Shown: in pieces, positions 25,612 through 36,694 of the stretch
How positions within the stretch are numbered: position 1 is the stretch's first letter
Layout of the letters: every line of letters starts with the position of its first letter
Source of the DNA: Eulemur rufifrons
Lineage: Eukaryota; Chordata; Mammalia; Primates; Lemuridae
Reading direction: 5' to 3'
Assembly: GCF_041146395.1 (NCBI RefSeq)
Contig: NC_091010.1
Location: 53,960,001-54,024,000 of the forward strand
Length of the DNA: 64,000 nucleotides
Made by a program: the position numbers and the translations under genes
Notes under the pieces: model-generated
The model's database searches: none
What the model was told of the DNA's origin: nothing
What the model saw: only the letters and a program-made list of their open reading frames with translations

Positions 25612-26055
25612 AAAGACCGTGTGTATTCATTTGGTATTGCTGCTGTAACAAATTGACACAAACTCAGTGGCTTAAATAATACAAATTTATTATCTTACAA
25701 TTCTACAAGTCAGAATTCTGTCGTGGATCTCACCCATCTAAAATCAAGGTGTTGGCAGGGCTCCATCTCTTCTGGAGATCCCAGAAGAGGATCTATTTCC
25801 TTACCTTTTCCAGCTTCTAGAACCACCTGTATGCCTTGCTGCATAGCCACCTTCAAAACCAGCAAGGATGCGTCTCAATCTGCCCTCAGCTGGGAAATGT
25901 TCTCCACTTCTAAGGACTCCTGTGATTACATCGGGCCCACCTGGATAGTCTATGCTCCTCTCCCATCTCAAGGTTCTTAATCACATCTGCAAAGTCCCTT
26001 TTGTCTCATCAGATAACATAGTCAGGTTCTGGAGATGAGGGTGTGGACACCTTTG
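25612..26055 (-). mobile_element. MaLR-type (MLT1-like) solo LTR
   Basis: Plus-strand text begins ttggtattgctgctgtaac, then aactcagtggcttaaataat, aaatcaaggtgttggcaggg and a ttctggagatgagggtgtgg end, matching the antisense of ERVL-MaLR LTRs. No internal proviral sequence is present. Confidence 0.75.
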
Positions 26056-26061
26056 GGGACT

Positions 26062-26960
26062 AATATCCAAAATCTACAAAGAATTCAAACAACTCAATAA
26101 GAAAAAAACCAAAAAAAAAAACATTAAAAAGTGCACAAAGGACATGAGAATAGACATTTTTCAAAAGAAGACATACAGATGGCCAAGAAACATATGAAAA
26201 ACTGGTCAACATCACTAATAATCAGAGAAATGCAAATTAAAACCACAGTGAGATACCATTTTATACCAGTCAGAGTGGCCATTATTAAAAAGTCAAAAAA
26301 CCGTAGATGTTGGCAACAATGTGGAGAAAAAAGAACGCTTACACACTGTTGGTGGGAATGTAAATCAGTACAATCTCTAAGGAAAACAGTATGGAGATTC
26401 CTCAAAGAACTAAAACTAGATCTACCATTTGATCCAGCAAGCCCACTACTGGGTATCTACCCAAAGGAAAAACAAATCATTGTATCAAAAAGATACCTGC
26501 ACTCATATGTTTACTGCAGCACTATTCACAATAGCAAAGAAATGGAATCAACCTGAGTCTATCAACGGATGATAGGATAAAGAAAATGTGGTGTACATAT
26601 AAATCACAGACTATTACTCAGACATAGAAAAGAATGAAATCATGTCTTTTGCCCCAACATGGATGGAACTGGAGGCCATTATCTTAAGTGAAATAACTCA
26701 GAAACAAAAAGTCAAATACTGTATGTTCTCACCTATAAATGGGAGCTAAATGTGTACACACGGACAAAGGGAGTGGAATAATAGACACTGGAGACTCAGC
26801 AGGATGGGAGGGAGTGGGAGGAGTGGGATGAGAAATTATCTAATGGTTACTAAGTACTCTAATCAGGTGGTGGTTATGCGATATATATGTAACAAAACTG
26901 TGCTTGTACCCCCTAAATCTATAAAAATAAAAATTTAAAAAATTAATAAATAAAAATTTA
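26062..26960 (+). mobile_element. 5'-truncated L1: ORF2 3' end and 3' UTR
   Basis: Starts in ORF2 (ccaaaatctacaaagaattc). The frame 26131-26556 encodes the C-terminal L1 ORF2 region, with the cysteine/histidine cluster [19 protein letters not shown] and the [15 protein letters not shown] segment; it stops early at TGA within SKEMEST. After further ORF2-like sequence comes a short 3' UTR and an A-rich tail of aaataaaa units. It sits immediately beside the LTR at 25612-26055. Not capable of mobilisation by itself. Confidence 0.9.
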
Positions 26961-27090
26961 AAAAATGACAGTGATTTATATTTGAGTCAAGATTATCTCT
27001 ATATAGCACTCTTGCTGTCGTTACATTCTGATACGGATTTCTGGTTATGAGATCATGTTGAGGAAGGAACAAGCATTTAACTAGTCAATT

Positions 27091-27130
27091 AATCTAAATC
27101 TAAATCTAAATCAATGTAATCTAAATCTAG
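27091..27130 (+). repeat. CTAAAT hexamer array
   Basis: About five ctaaat units, interrupted once by caatgtaat. It lies between the L1 tail and the first copy of the local duplication. Confidence 0.85.
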
Positions 27131-27271
27131 TTACACTAGATATGGTCATGGATTGAGATCAACACATTAATTTCTTCTGAAAAACTGAGATGGTCTGCCT
27201 GAAAGGATGGGATAATGAGAGTTTGGGGATATCTCAGTACTCATCAGGGAAGGTGTTATGAGAGATTAGTG
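27129..27271 (+). repeat. Local duplication, copy 1
   Basis: About 143 bases, from agttacactaga to agattagtg, recur at 30889-31022. By eye there are about eight substitutions and one 9-base indel, so identity is about 94 percent over aligned bases. The flanks do not match. Confidence 0.9.
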
Positions 27272-27440
27272 GTGCTCACACTTCACTGGGCAGAAGAATC
27301 ACCTGGAGTGATTTGTTAAAATGCGGGTCACTCGGCGCTAACCCTAGACGTTCAGTAGGTATTCACTTGGAGCCTGGAATCTGTAATTTTTAAAAACATT
27401 CCAAGTGTTTCTGGTACAGGTCCCCCTGATATGTAGTTAG
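27270..27440 (+). mobile_element. MER5-like hAT DNA transposon remnant
   Basis: Contains gaagaatcacctggagtgat, ttgttaaaatgcgggtcac and a ttcagtaggtattcac block, then caagtgtttctggtacagg, the order expected for MER5-type non-autonomous elements. Confidence 0.65.
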
Positions 27441-27544
27441 TGGAATAGGGTGTTTAGTAAAACTGCTTCTGAACGAGCTCCCTGAGCCTCCCCATCTTCC
27501 ACCAAATCGGGACAAGCACTGACAAAAACCCCACACTTACCCAT

Positions 27545-27765
27545 GATAGCACTTATTACAGCATATGGTAATTGCCTGTTTATTTATCTCTCTCTCCCTC
27601 TAGATGGCAAGGTCTTTACCATCAAGGTTGTGTCTCTCTCGTTGCCTTACCGCTCTTGCCTAGCCCACAGGTGTAGGTGCCACAGGTGTAGGCGTCCAAC
27701 TATGAATGCACAGTTGAATGAACAAATTAATGAAGAAACGGTCTCAGATCACGCAAAACACTTTC
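27545..27765 (+). repeat. L2 LINE 3' end
   Basis: Reads atagcacttattacagcata, tgtttatttatctctc, gatggcaaggtctttacc and a tgaatgaacaaattaatg end, the order of the L2 3' terminus. Confidence 0.7.
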
Positions 27766-27769
27766 AGAT

Positions 27770-29565
27770 GAATGAGTTTAGGATCCCAAGTGCCTCATTT
27801 AGTTGAATATCTGCTGACAGTAGGAGAAAAAATGTTGAAGAAAATTACGGTATAAGCTAAATTCACCACTGAAGAACACGGAACAGAACTGAAGAGCAGA
27901 AGCTCTTACAGAGCAGATGAAATAGGCAGCAGTCTCAGTATCGTAAAGGATGTCTCTTCTCCTGCCTGCAAGAGTGTGAGCAGCCCTGGGAGCAGACTGT
28001 GTCCTGCGGGGCTGGGAGTCAGCCACAGTGCCTGACGTTACAAGCAGGTGGTTGCTGATTGACCAGAAAACAGGCACGTCTGGAATACAATAGCTGGGTA
28101 TATTGGCTCTGTATGAGTGAGTGTGTGTTTGCGGGGATGGCAGGGGAGTTCTCTTCATTTGGGGTCTTTGTACTAATAAGCCATAATAAAAATTTCTTTG
28201 GGGGGTTTAAATTTTTCAAGGGAATGTTCAAATAAAATTGTTTATTGATTCAATTATGTCCATCTAAATGTAGCTACGTGCCTATTGATGTTTTTGTCAT
28301 TTTAGGAATGGAAACCTCACTTCAGCTCTCATGGAAGTAAAAACAGATTATCCTCTGACTGCAGTGCCTGAGCCAACACTGGCTGTGTCATTAATTCCAC
28401 TCTCAACGTTGCACCATCCTTCCTGAGACTTCTAGCCTTGCCTCTGAGCCTCAGTTTTGCCATCTTAGGGCAGAGCTTACTCCTAAGATGTGGCTTTGTT
28501 TCCCAGCTGGACGCCCAGCCAGGTGTTCAAGTGCTCTCTCCACTCCGGCAGGGCTGGAGGAACTCCATCTCCAGCACTCTTCGACCTCTGAGATCTGTGC
28601 TGTGTGCTCAGGCCTGTGCAGTGACTCTATGAAGACTTGCATAGTTTCACATTGTGTCTGTGCAGTCTGTCAGTGACAGACCAGTGGGAACACCCCACCC
28701 TCTGCCAGACTCGAGATCCTCCGTGTCCTTCCCCACAGACTCCAGCACCTCCGATGTCATCCTCCTCCTATCCACAGACCCGCACCGCTCTGCCGTAGCT
28801 CCCGGGCTGCCTCACAAAACAGTCCCCACGCGGAGCCCAGGCTCACCTGCTCAGCTTCCTTCCAATCACTCTAGGATCGCAGACTTTCTCCGCCTGTTGT
28901 CCAGTGCCTGGACACAACTGCCTTATGCTTTGTTCAGTTTATAGTGACTTTGGTGGGGTGTTTGTGTTTGCTTTTTTCAGACAAAGGGATTGATCTGATG
29001 CAAGTTACTTTCTCCTGATCACAAGCAGAAGTTGATTTGTGTGCTAAATTCACCTTTTTTTAAAATTAGAGACATTATCTAATGCTGCTAAATTTCTCTT
29101 TGCTTGTATTAGAATTTTGTTATTGGCTATCCCTCTCAGCGTGGTGTCCTACTAGTCTGTCACCCAAACAAGAAATGATTGTCAAACACTTCTTCAACCA
29201 AACACTCCATGTCCCATCAAAGTGACACTGGGCCTTCAAGAACAGTGAAGGATCTGTCTATTTTTAGCTATTCTATAACACTAAAGACTGATAAAGAAAG
29301 GAAAGATCCCAATGACTCACTTTGTTCCTTTATGCCTTAAATTCAGTGTTTTTTATCTTCTCTCAGTTTCAGCATCATTTTTATCTCTACCTTTCATATC
29401 TTCCTCCTAATGTCCATGGTCTTCCTACTCCAAGACTCTTTTCACAATAACAGACTGACTACAAATTATTCTGCATTTTGAGGAGAGGATAATATTCCAT
29501 AAATAACTCAATAACAGGCAAAAACATTGTGATGTCTCAAAGCAACCTTAGCTCACCAAATAACT
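27770..29565. other. Unannotated DNA, partly GC-rich
   Basis: The stretch 28430-28950 is more GC-rich, with CpGs clustered between 28720 and 28890. Its frames (28438-28676, 28654-28944) have no domains. No repeat family recognised. Confidence 0.35.
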
Positions 29566-29569
29566 GCTT

Positions 29570-29665
29570 CATAGGGTGACTATGAAGAACTCCTGAGATA
29601 ATTTGTATGAAGTATCTTGCATAGTGCCAGGCACACAGTAGATGCTCAATAAATATTTATGGAAT
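29570..29665 (+). repeat. MIR 3' half
   Basis: Shows gtgactatgaagaactcctg, gtatcttgcatagtgccagg and cagtagatgctcaataaa, the MIR 3' end. Confidence 0.75.
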
Positions 29666-29669
29666 AATT

Positions 29670-30480
29670 GAGCCTCAAGAAAGTTTGATAAGCAAAGACC
29701 TGTCTCAGCATGTCTCTATTTCCACCACAACAAGCAAAGAGGACCCAAGCTCTTAATTGCAAGAAAACTCACTACGTGGTTTCCTTTGGTCACTCTCTCA
29801 TTGAATTTTAGGATTTTTTTTCTTCTGTAATATTTCTCCTACTGTAAGAAACACATTTAGTGTTGTTTCATTCTGCCAAGAAATTTAGGCACACAATTTT
29901 GGAAGTAAACTGTGACTTTAACGGCAAACTGCAACTTATGAATTTTGACCCCAGCTTCTTCCTTGAGACCAGGACCTAACAGTATGACCACCAATGATAT
30001 GATAAAACATGCATGCCTGCAGGTCATGATGTCATGGAACTTGTTCCTGCAATTACAGTAATGCCAAGTGACTCCCTTGTGCAGATTAGCATTTATTAGC
30101 CATTCCCCATAAGACAGCTAAGAGTAATCAAATATGCTTGTGTCAGCACATAAAACAAATGCCCAGAGGATCAGAAAGCAATCTCCTCTCCATGGTACAT
30201 TATTGTGTAATTTTCTGGTTGCCTCCAATGTTGTAGTTTTGAGATATTGTTAATTCTGGGAACAGAATTACAAGACCGGATTTAACTCCAAATAAGGCAT
30301 GCCCAAACCTTACCAAAACTGGAAATTCCCCTCTCCCTTTGGCCACAGAATCTCTGGTTTCTAGTCTTCAAAGGACTCAAGACATAATTTACTCTGATGG
30401 TTCCCAAACTTTTCTTTTTGAAACTGACCCTTTTTAAAATTAATCTTGGATAGATTCATCAATATATAAAATAGGCAAAA
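29670..30480. other. Unannotated DNA
   Basis: No recognised repeat or gene. Confidence 0.35.
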
Positions 30481-30489
30481 GATAAGCAC

Positions 30490-30690
30490 TCTGGTTAAAG
30501 TTCTAAACTCTCATCTTAGTCCCTCCAGGTACTATATATATGACATTAAAAAGTCACCTTCTCTGAGCCTCCAGCTCAGGGTCTGGTTTGGTTTGTTTTG
30601 TTTTGTTTTGTTTTCTTATTCTTAGAATGGGAATAATAATGCTTGCCTTTAGGATCAAGCAAATTAACATTTGAGATTTTTTTGTAAATA
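30490..30690 (+). repeat. MIR SINE split by a pentamer repeat
   Basis: The 5' part includes ctctcatcttagtccctcc and a caccttctctgagcctcc segment; the 3' part resumes at tcttagaatgggaataataa. The two are separated by a GTTTT-type run at 30584-30615. Confidence 0.6.
30584..30615. repeat. (GTTTT)n simple repeat
   Basis: Several gttttg/tttgg units in tandem inside the MIR. Confidence 0.9.
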
Positions 30691-30888
30691 ATAAAATACT
30701 GTATTCATCTAAGGTATTACTATTACATGAAAAGGTAAGCATAAGATAGAACATGGTAAAATTATAAGTGAATGATTTCAGTTATAGATATGAAGAAAGA
30801 AAAGATTTTTGGTAATTTATGCAAAGAACTTTTTCTGTCTACCCTTAACTTTCCAAAGGTTAGGATGTCTCATAGTTGGGGTGCTTAG

Positions 30889-31022
30889 AGTTACACTAGA
30901 TAAGGTCATGGAATGAGATCAACACATTAATTTCTTCTGAAAAATTGAGATGGTCTGCCTGAAAGGGTGGGATAATGGGAGTTTGAGGATATCATCAGGG
31001 AAGGTGTTATGAAAGATTAGTG
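30889..31022 (+). repeat. Local duplication, copy 2
   Basis: Second copy of the 27129-27271 sequence, same orientation, 3,760 bases downstream. It lacks about nine bases near gatatcatcaggg. No A-tail follows it, which argues against simple retroposition. Confidence 0.9.
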
Positions 31023-31232
31023 ATATATGCTATGAGTGAAAGATGAGAATACTGCATATTTTCCATCCTTGTCAGATTAGTTTTACTTCTCTGATTCTTT
31101 TGCCCCTTTTCTCTTTCCTAAGTTTTCAGTCCTGGGTCCTTAGCATTAGGATCCACTCCATTTCACAAGACAGCTGGAGATCACCATTCCCAAAATCACT
31201 GGATGCTGCTGGAGATTTAAAGCCCAGATTTT

Positions 31233-32575
31233 CTTCTAGTAGAAATCTTGAACAGACCAATAATGAGCAGTGAGATTGAAGCAGTAATATAAAATCTTCA
31301 AAAAAAAAAAAAAAAAAACCTGGCCCAGATGGATTCACAGGTGAATTCTACCAGGCCTACAAAGAACTGGTACTTATCCTACAGAAATTATTCCATAACA
31401 TTGAGAAGGAAGGAATCCTCTCCAACCCACTCTATGAGGCCAGTATCACCTTGATCCCAAAGCCAGAAGAGGACATAATTTAAAAAGAAAACCCTGACCA
31501 ATATCCCTTATGAACATAGATGCAAAAATCCTCAACAAAATACTACCAAACCAAATTCAACAGCACATCGAAAAGATAATCCACCCTAATCAAGTGGGTT
31601 TCATCCCAGGGATACAAGGATGGTTCAACATATGCAAATCAATAAACATGATTCACCACATAAACAGAAACAAAAACAAAGACCATATGATCATCTCAAT
31701 AGAAACAGAAAAAGCATTCAACAAAATCCATCACCTTTCATAATAAAAACCCTCAACAAACTAGGCACAGAAGGAATATACCACAAAATTATAAAAGCCA
31801 TATACACTAAATCCACAGTCAACATGATACTGAATAGGGAAAAGTTAAAAGCATTCGCCTTAAGAACTGGAACAAGACAAGGGTGCCCAATGTCACCACT
31901 TCTATTTAATATGGTATTGGAAGTCCTAGCCAGAGCAATCAGGCCAGAGAAAGAAATAAAGGGCATCCAAATTGGGAAAGAGGAGATCAAACTATCCCTG
32001 TTTGCTGATGATATTATCTTGCATCTAGAAAACCCTAAAGATTCCACCAAAAGACTCCTGGAAATGATAAATAGATTCAGCAAAGTCTGAATTTATTTAC
32101 AAAATCAATGTACACAAATCAGTAGCATTTCTATATACTAATAATAGTCAAGCTGAGAGTCAAATCAAGGACTCAATATCATTCACAATAACTACAAAGG
32201 AAATAAAATGCCTACGAATATGCTGAACCAAGGAGGTGAAAGATCTCTACAAGGAAACTACAAAACACTGATGAATGAATTTACAGATAATAGAAGCAAA
32301 TGGAAAAACATGCCTTGCTCATGGATTGGTAAAATAATCAACATCATTAAAATGTCCATATTGCCCAAAGTGATTTACAGAATCAATGCAATCTTCATCA
32401 AAATACCAATGCCATATCTCACAGATGTAGAAAAAATAATCCTAACCTTCATGTGCAACCAAAAAAGAGCCCAAATAGCCAAAGCAATCTTAGCAAAAAG
32501 AACAAATCTGAAGGTATCACATTACCTATCTTCAACTTTTACTACAAGGCTATAGCAACCAAAACAGCCATCCTA
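31233..32575 (+). mobile_element. L1 ORF2 fragment with reverse transcriptase domain
   Basis: Starts with a ttgaacagaccaataatgag motif and covers the central ORF2 region. Frame 31510-31743 encodes [16 protein letters not shown] followed by a [10 protein letters not shown] motif; frame 31620-32090 encodes [13 protein letters not shown] and the LFADDIILH catalytic box with its two aspartates. Frame shifts occur near 31740 and 32090, and an A-run at 31300-31318 interrupts the frame upstream. It lacks the ORF2 endonuclease, the 3' end and an A-tail. Inactive. Confidence 0.92.
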
Positions 32576-32579
32576 CTGC

Positions 32580-33055
32580 TTTCAGGAGAGCAGCTGCCTT
32601 CCTGGTCTACAACGCCCTTGTCTCTCTGTTTCTTCATCATTTAATTAGTCCATCTGTCAGCCAATCCATCTTTCTTTCCTTTCTCTTCTTTCCCCTCATT
32701 TTCTACCTCAGAAACAAACTTTTTGACTTAATTAAGCAAATCTCTCCTAGATAATTTTCTTCTAAAGAAATAATGCATTTTTTTATGTAGCCACCAAATG
32801 ACATACTCTCCATTCCTCATCCCACCCTCATTCAGAAAGCTGTGGCTTGCCTGCCTTCACCACTTAAATGGAAGTAAACTTCATTCTTCAGCTCTGGCTT
32901 CTAATGGCCATAACTTATAGTAATAAAGGTTAATGTATTGGGTGGAAGGGAAGTAAATTTAAGGTAATAATGAGAATGATCCTTTATCATTCATGACAGA
33001 TCTTGAGCTCTCTGTAGACAGTAATTAAAGAAGAGCTTCAGAAACCATAAAAATA
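32580..33055. other. Unannotated DNA
   Basis: No recognised repeat or gene. Confidence 0.35.
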
Positions 33056-33058
33056 TAA

Positions 33059-33388
33059 ATAAAATCCCTAATAAAAGATATTTATTGCAACTACATTGGA
33101 CTGAGCCCAGAATACCCTCCTAGGCTTGGTCAAGAAGCTGTTTCAGAAATCACACGGGGGGTGGGAAAGATTGGGCAAATGATGTTGGGGTCCCTGTCAA
33201 TGGGCAGCTCTGCCCTCAAGTATGCACAGAAATATGAAGAGGACTTGCAAGGAGCCTCCACAGCCCTTAAAGTTCAGCCAGAATGGATCCCTGAGAAAAT
33301 GCACAGACACCAGGACCATCTGGACCAATTCAAGAGTCTGAAGATGGGTAAAACCATGGAGATGATAAAATGTGAATGGATCTTGTAA
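33059..33388 (+). CDS. Coding-like open frame, unknown product
   Basis: Open for 109 codons after a TAA at 33056, ending in TAA. The translation includes PEYPPRLGQEAVSEITRG, MMLGSLSMGSSALKYAQKYE and QPEWIPEKMHRHQDHLDQFK, with mixed charged and hydrophobic residues and no low complexity. The first in-frame ATG is at 33179. A gcccag before 33111 and a GGGTAAAA near 33345 could act as weak splice sites, giving an exon of about 235 bases. I recognise no family. It may be an exon, a decayed pseudogene or chance. Confidence 0.22.
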   Translation: MKSLIKDIYCNYIGLSPEYPPRLGQEAVSEITRGVGKIGQMMLGSLSMGSSALKYAQKYEEDLQGASTALKVQPEWIPEKMHRHQDHLDQFKSLKMGKTMEMIKCEWIL

Positions 33389-33389
33389 A

Positions 33390-34285
33390 GGATGGATGGT
33401 GACAAGCTGTCCTTGATATCTGCTGAGACCTGAGCTGTGCACTGGGAAGGAAAGCATTAGGCTGGCACAGGGAAGCCTTCCAGCCAGGTGAAACTTTAGA
33501 AAGGGTAAAGAAAGTCTTCTCAGAAAAAGTCTCACTTGGGAAGAAGTTTCCTTCAGTGAGCTCACAAGATTTCTCCTCTTCACAGATACAGGTTTTGAGG
33601 TATGTGTTTTAGAGAAAGACATAAAAAAGGAACAGGTGATTTTCTTCTCCTGACCATAACGCATAAGGATATAGTAATGCAGTGAATATTAAGAAGAGGA
33701 ATGAATGGACCAGGGAGAGGCAAGACAAGCAGGAAGGAGCTGGGCAGCAGGAAGGCTTAGAGCATCCTGCATCACTCACCCTCCCTATGCAACAGAGATG
33801 TGTCCTGTGACATTGAGATGAAAGATTTGTCTACAGACTTGAGGGGGAAAGGAAGAGGAAAAGGTGCCACTGGGCATCAGCTTGGAGCCAGGACAGGACA
33901 GGAGTGTGTGGAAGCTGGGAGGGGGTGTTACTCCAAGGCACCCTGTCATAGACCTCCTCAAAGTCGGGGGTATGTCTGGGGACCTAGGGTTTACTTGCCA
34001 ATCACATGAACTCCCAGTCCATTTGGCACCATCTGGCAGTTTCACTTTCCTCTTTCTCTACTTTTCCTTTCATGAATGAGTGCATCTAACCATTCGTTCT
34101 CCAGAGCATTGCAGGACTGAGCCAAACCCTCCCACACTCCACTGAAAGCTGAAAATGCAGAAAACAGAATAGAGCTGGGGTCACTAGGACTGGATTGAGG
34201 GAGCAATTTTCCCCAGTAGGAAAGAAGTTAACCCACTTTTAGCTTTATTGAGCATAACGAAGGAAATGACCCAAGGGTGGGTGGG
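33390..34285. other. Unannotated DNA
   Basis: Contains a good-looking splice acceptor tttctcctcttcacag near 33570-33585, but no supporting frame. Otherwise nothing recognised. Confidence 0.3.
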
Positions 34286-34289
34286 CTTT

Positions 34290-34440
34290 AGGGTTGGGAG
34301 TCAGAAAATCCTGGGTAAAATTCCAATTCTACCACTTACCCACTGTTTGCTCCATTCCACTGTATAACCACTGAGTTTCAATATTCTCATCTATTAAATG
34401 GAAATAACAACTATCTTGAGGCTGCTGTGAGGGTTAGTCA
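34290..34440 (+). repeat. MIR SINE
   Basis: Shows gggttgggagtcagaaaatc, attccaattctaccactta and ctgctgtgagggttagtc in MIR order. Confidence 0.75.
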
Positions 34441-34444
34441 TAAT

Positions 34445-34940
34445 GCTCAGTCAAGAAAAAAGAGGCAGAATCTAGCAGTGGAATGGATTGTGGAAGGTAG
34501 CCAGGGAAAAGCACTTAACTACCCCATTTCCCTCTTGACTTTGGCAGAGAAGATCGGAGTGATGGTATGTAGGTCCAGGAGGAAAATATCATCGCGGGTG
34601 CTAGCCCCAGACACTATGTAACCTGCCTTGACTTTTTGAATGAGGTGTGAGCAACACCTTCCATTAGGAAATGGAATTGTGATCTGAAGGCTGAAGAAGG
34701 TGAGGTGTTTTATTAAATGTAAGGAGCCATGCTAAGGCCCACCAACACAGTGGCCATAAAAAAAGTGGGATCCTTGAAAAGAAACAGAAATATAATGGCC
34801 TTGGCAGGCTGTGTTTCCCTCTGACCATCTTTGCTCTAACCCAACTGGATGACCCAGAATGATGCAGCCAGTCCACAGGAAAGGACTGGATCTGGCAAAC
34901 AAAAATGTGAAGGAGCACAGGATATAGCATGTCTTTGTTC
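34445..34940. other. Unannotated DNA
   Basis: No recognised repeat or gene. Confidence 0.35.
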
Positions 34941-34943
34941 CTT

Positions 34944-34986
34944 ATCTCTGTCTCTATCTCTATCTCTCTATCTCTATCTCTCTCCA
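34944..34986. repeat. TCTCTA-type simple repeat
   Basis: Tandem tctctatctctat units. Chance frames here read as Ser-Leu or Arg-Glu runs. Confidence 0.9.
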
Positions 34987-34989
34987 TCC

Positions 34990-36465
34990 CCCACCCAGAT
35001 ATGTCTTAATGCTACTGAGTTCACATGGTGGCAGAAGACAGTGGCCCCCAACTCTAATATATCATTTTACAAGTACAAACACAGGCAAAGACTGGCTCTG
35101 TACAAATCTCTAAATTCCAGTTTCAAATTTCTAGGAGACAGAAAGCTGGTGACTCAAATCAAGTAGCAGTCAGTCTACTGTGACTAGAGGGGTCAGGGCC
35201 ACAAACGTGGTTACCAGCCCCTCCTCTGGATCAGTGAACCAGTGCCCGTGCGGGGGCCTGACAAAAAGGAAGTTAAAAAAGTGCTACAACCTGGGTCATA
35301 AACTTCAACAAACCCACGCACCTTTCCCAATACCCAAAGGACTGTCAGAACTCCGCACAATTGTTCCCACGTCTGCCTCAGGTCAGGTGAAATGGGGTCA
35401 AGGTGGCAGTGCTGGCTCAGAAAGGACTAACCTGGAGGTGGTTAGAGGAAGGACAATATCCCAGCCTGTGTTCCACTGAACGCTAGGTCAATGGAGACTC
35501 TTCCACCTCCCATCCCTTACTTGCATTCACCTCTTAAAGCGTTCTATTTTTAATTTGATTAGGAAGTTTCCTAATCAAAGGTCACACACAAATATCATGA
35601 TCCAGACGACAATGCTGTGAATCTTAAAAACCATGCATCGATTGATAAATCTTTTCTCTCTCTAATTTCTCCTTGAGAGTTTATCAGCCTTCCCATAACT
35701 GAAATAATGAATGCAGGAATATTTCTCCACACATTAAAGCACACTGCCAGCTGACACTCTTTGCAGTATCCACCCCACCCAGTCACACAGATAAATTCTG
35801 CTGTCACTTTTACAGCAGCTCTTATATAAATCTGGATATTTTATTATTTGAGATTTTGCATTGACAAATTTCCAAAATTAGCTCATTTTATGTTCTTGCA
35901 AATCATCACACTGGGGTAATGAAGAATGAGTGTTCATGACAGGAAATGGCTTAACAGATGCCACAGAGTACATCAGTCATTTTTCTTTTTTGTACACTTT
36001 GTGCCTGCCCTAACCCCCTCCTGGATTCAATTTCTTCCTTGAACTACGACAATATTATTAGACTGAGTTTCTAGAGGAAGGGTGGCAAATGGGGTACCTC
36101 TCAGGAGCTGACTGTAATTAACGGTGCTGTCCCGACGCTGTGTGTTAAGAAGTCTGAGGTTGCGTCTGGGCTCAGCTGGAGAGAGTACTGGAATCCGTTA
36201 GTGATGACGGCCCTTGGTACAGGAAGGAAGAAGTGTTGGCACATGTGCCAGATATTTCCTATCCCTGCATCTTTCGAAAGAGATCAGGGGCAAATAAGAG
36301 TTTATCACACATACTATGGCTCAAATGTCATGCAGCCTGGCATCTGAGAGAGTGTTATTACTATTATACTGGCATTACATTATGTGGAATATGGTTTGAC
36401 CTTGACATTCTTGAGGGTTATATTAATAACTAGAGAGTTTTGCAAACCCACAGTCTTAGAAACAA
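34990..36465. other. Unannotated DNA
   Basis: No recognised repeat or gene; frames 34849-35166 and 35180-35479 have no motifs. Confidence 0.35.
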
Positions 36466-36469
36466 TCCT

Positions 36470-36690
36470 TAGTATTTATTAAACATTTAGTTTAATTCTA
36501 AGTATGTTTCTTTTTGGTTTCTACAATAGTCCTATGAACTAGGCACCATGAGTATATCCCTTTTACAGAAGAGGAAACAGAGAAGTTAAGTAACACGCCC
36601 ATGGTCACAGACCCCAAGAGGGTTGAGCTGGAAACCTAGGCCGAGTGGTCTGCATCCAGTGCTCTTAACCCCTGTGCTGCATGGGCCCCA
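36470..36690 (-). repeat. MIR SINE
   Basis: Antisense MIR: tagtatttattaaacattta, cagaagaggaaacagagaag, taagtaacacgcccatggtc and a gctcttaacccctgtgctg end. Confidence 0.85.
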
Positions 36691-36694
36691 GAGT

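Noticed and set aside
26131..26556. A 141-residue frame
   Set aside because: It is the C-terminal part of L1 ORF2, already covered by the mobile element call; not a separate gene.
27091..27130. CTAAAT array as telomere-like repeat
   Set aside because: The unit is not the vertebrate telomere unit CCCTAA/TTAGGG.
33565..33605. Strong-looking splice acceptor and a GTATGT donor enclosing about 14 bases
   Set aside because: The enclosed exon would be too short, with no supporting frame on either side.
34849..34987. Ser-Leu and Arg-Glu rich frames
   Set aside because: Translation artefacts of a TCTCTA simple repeat.
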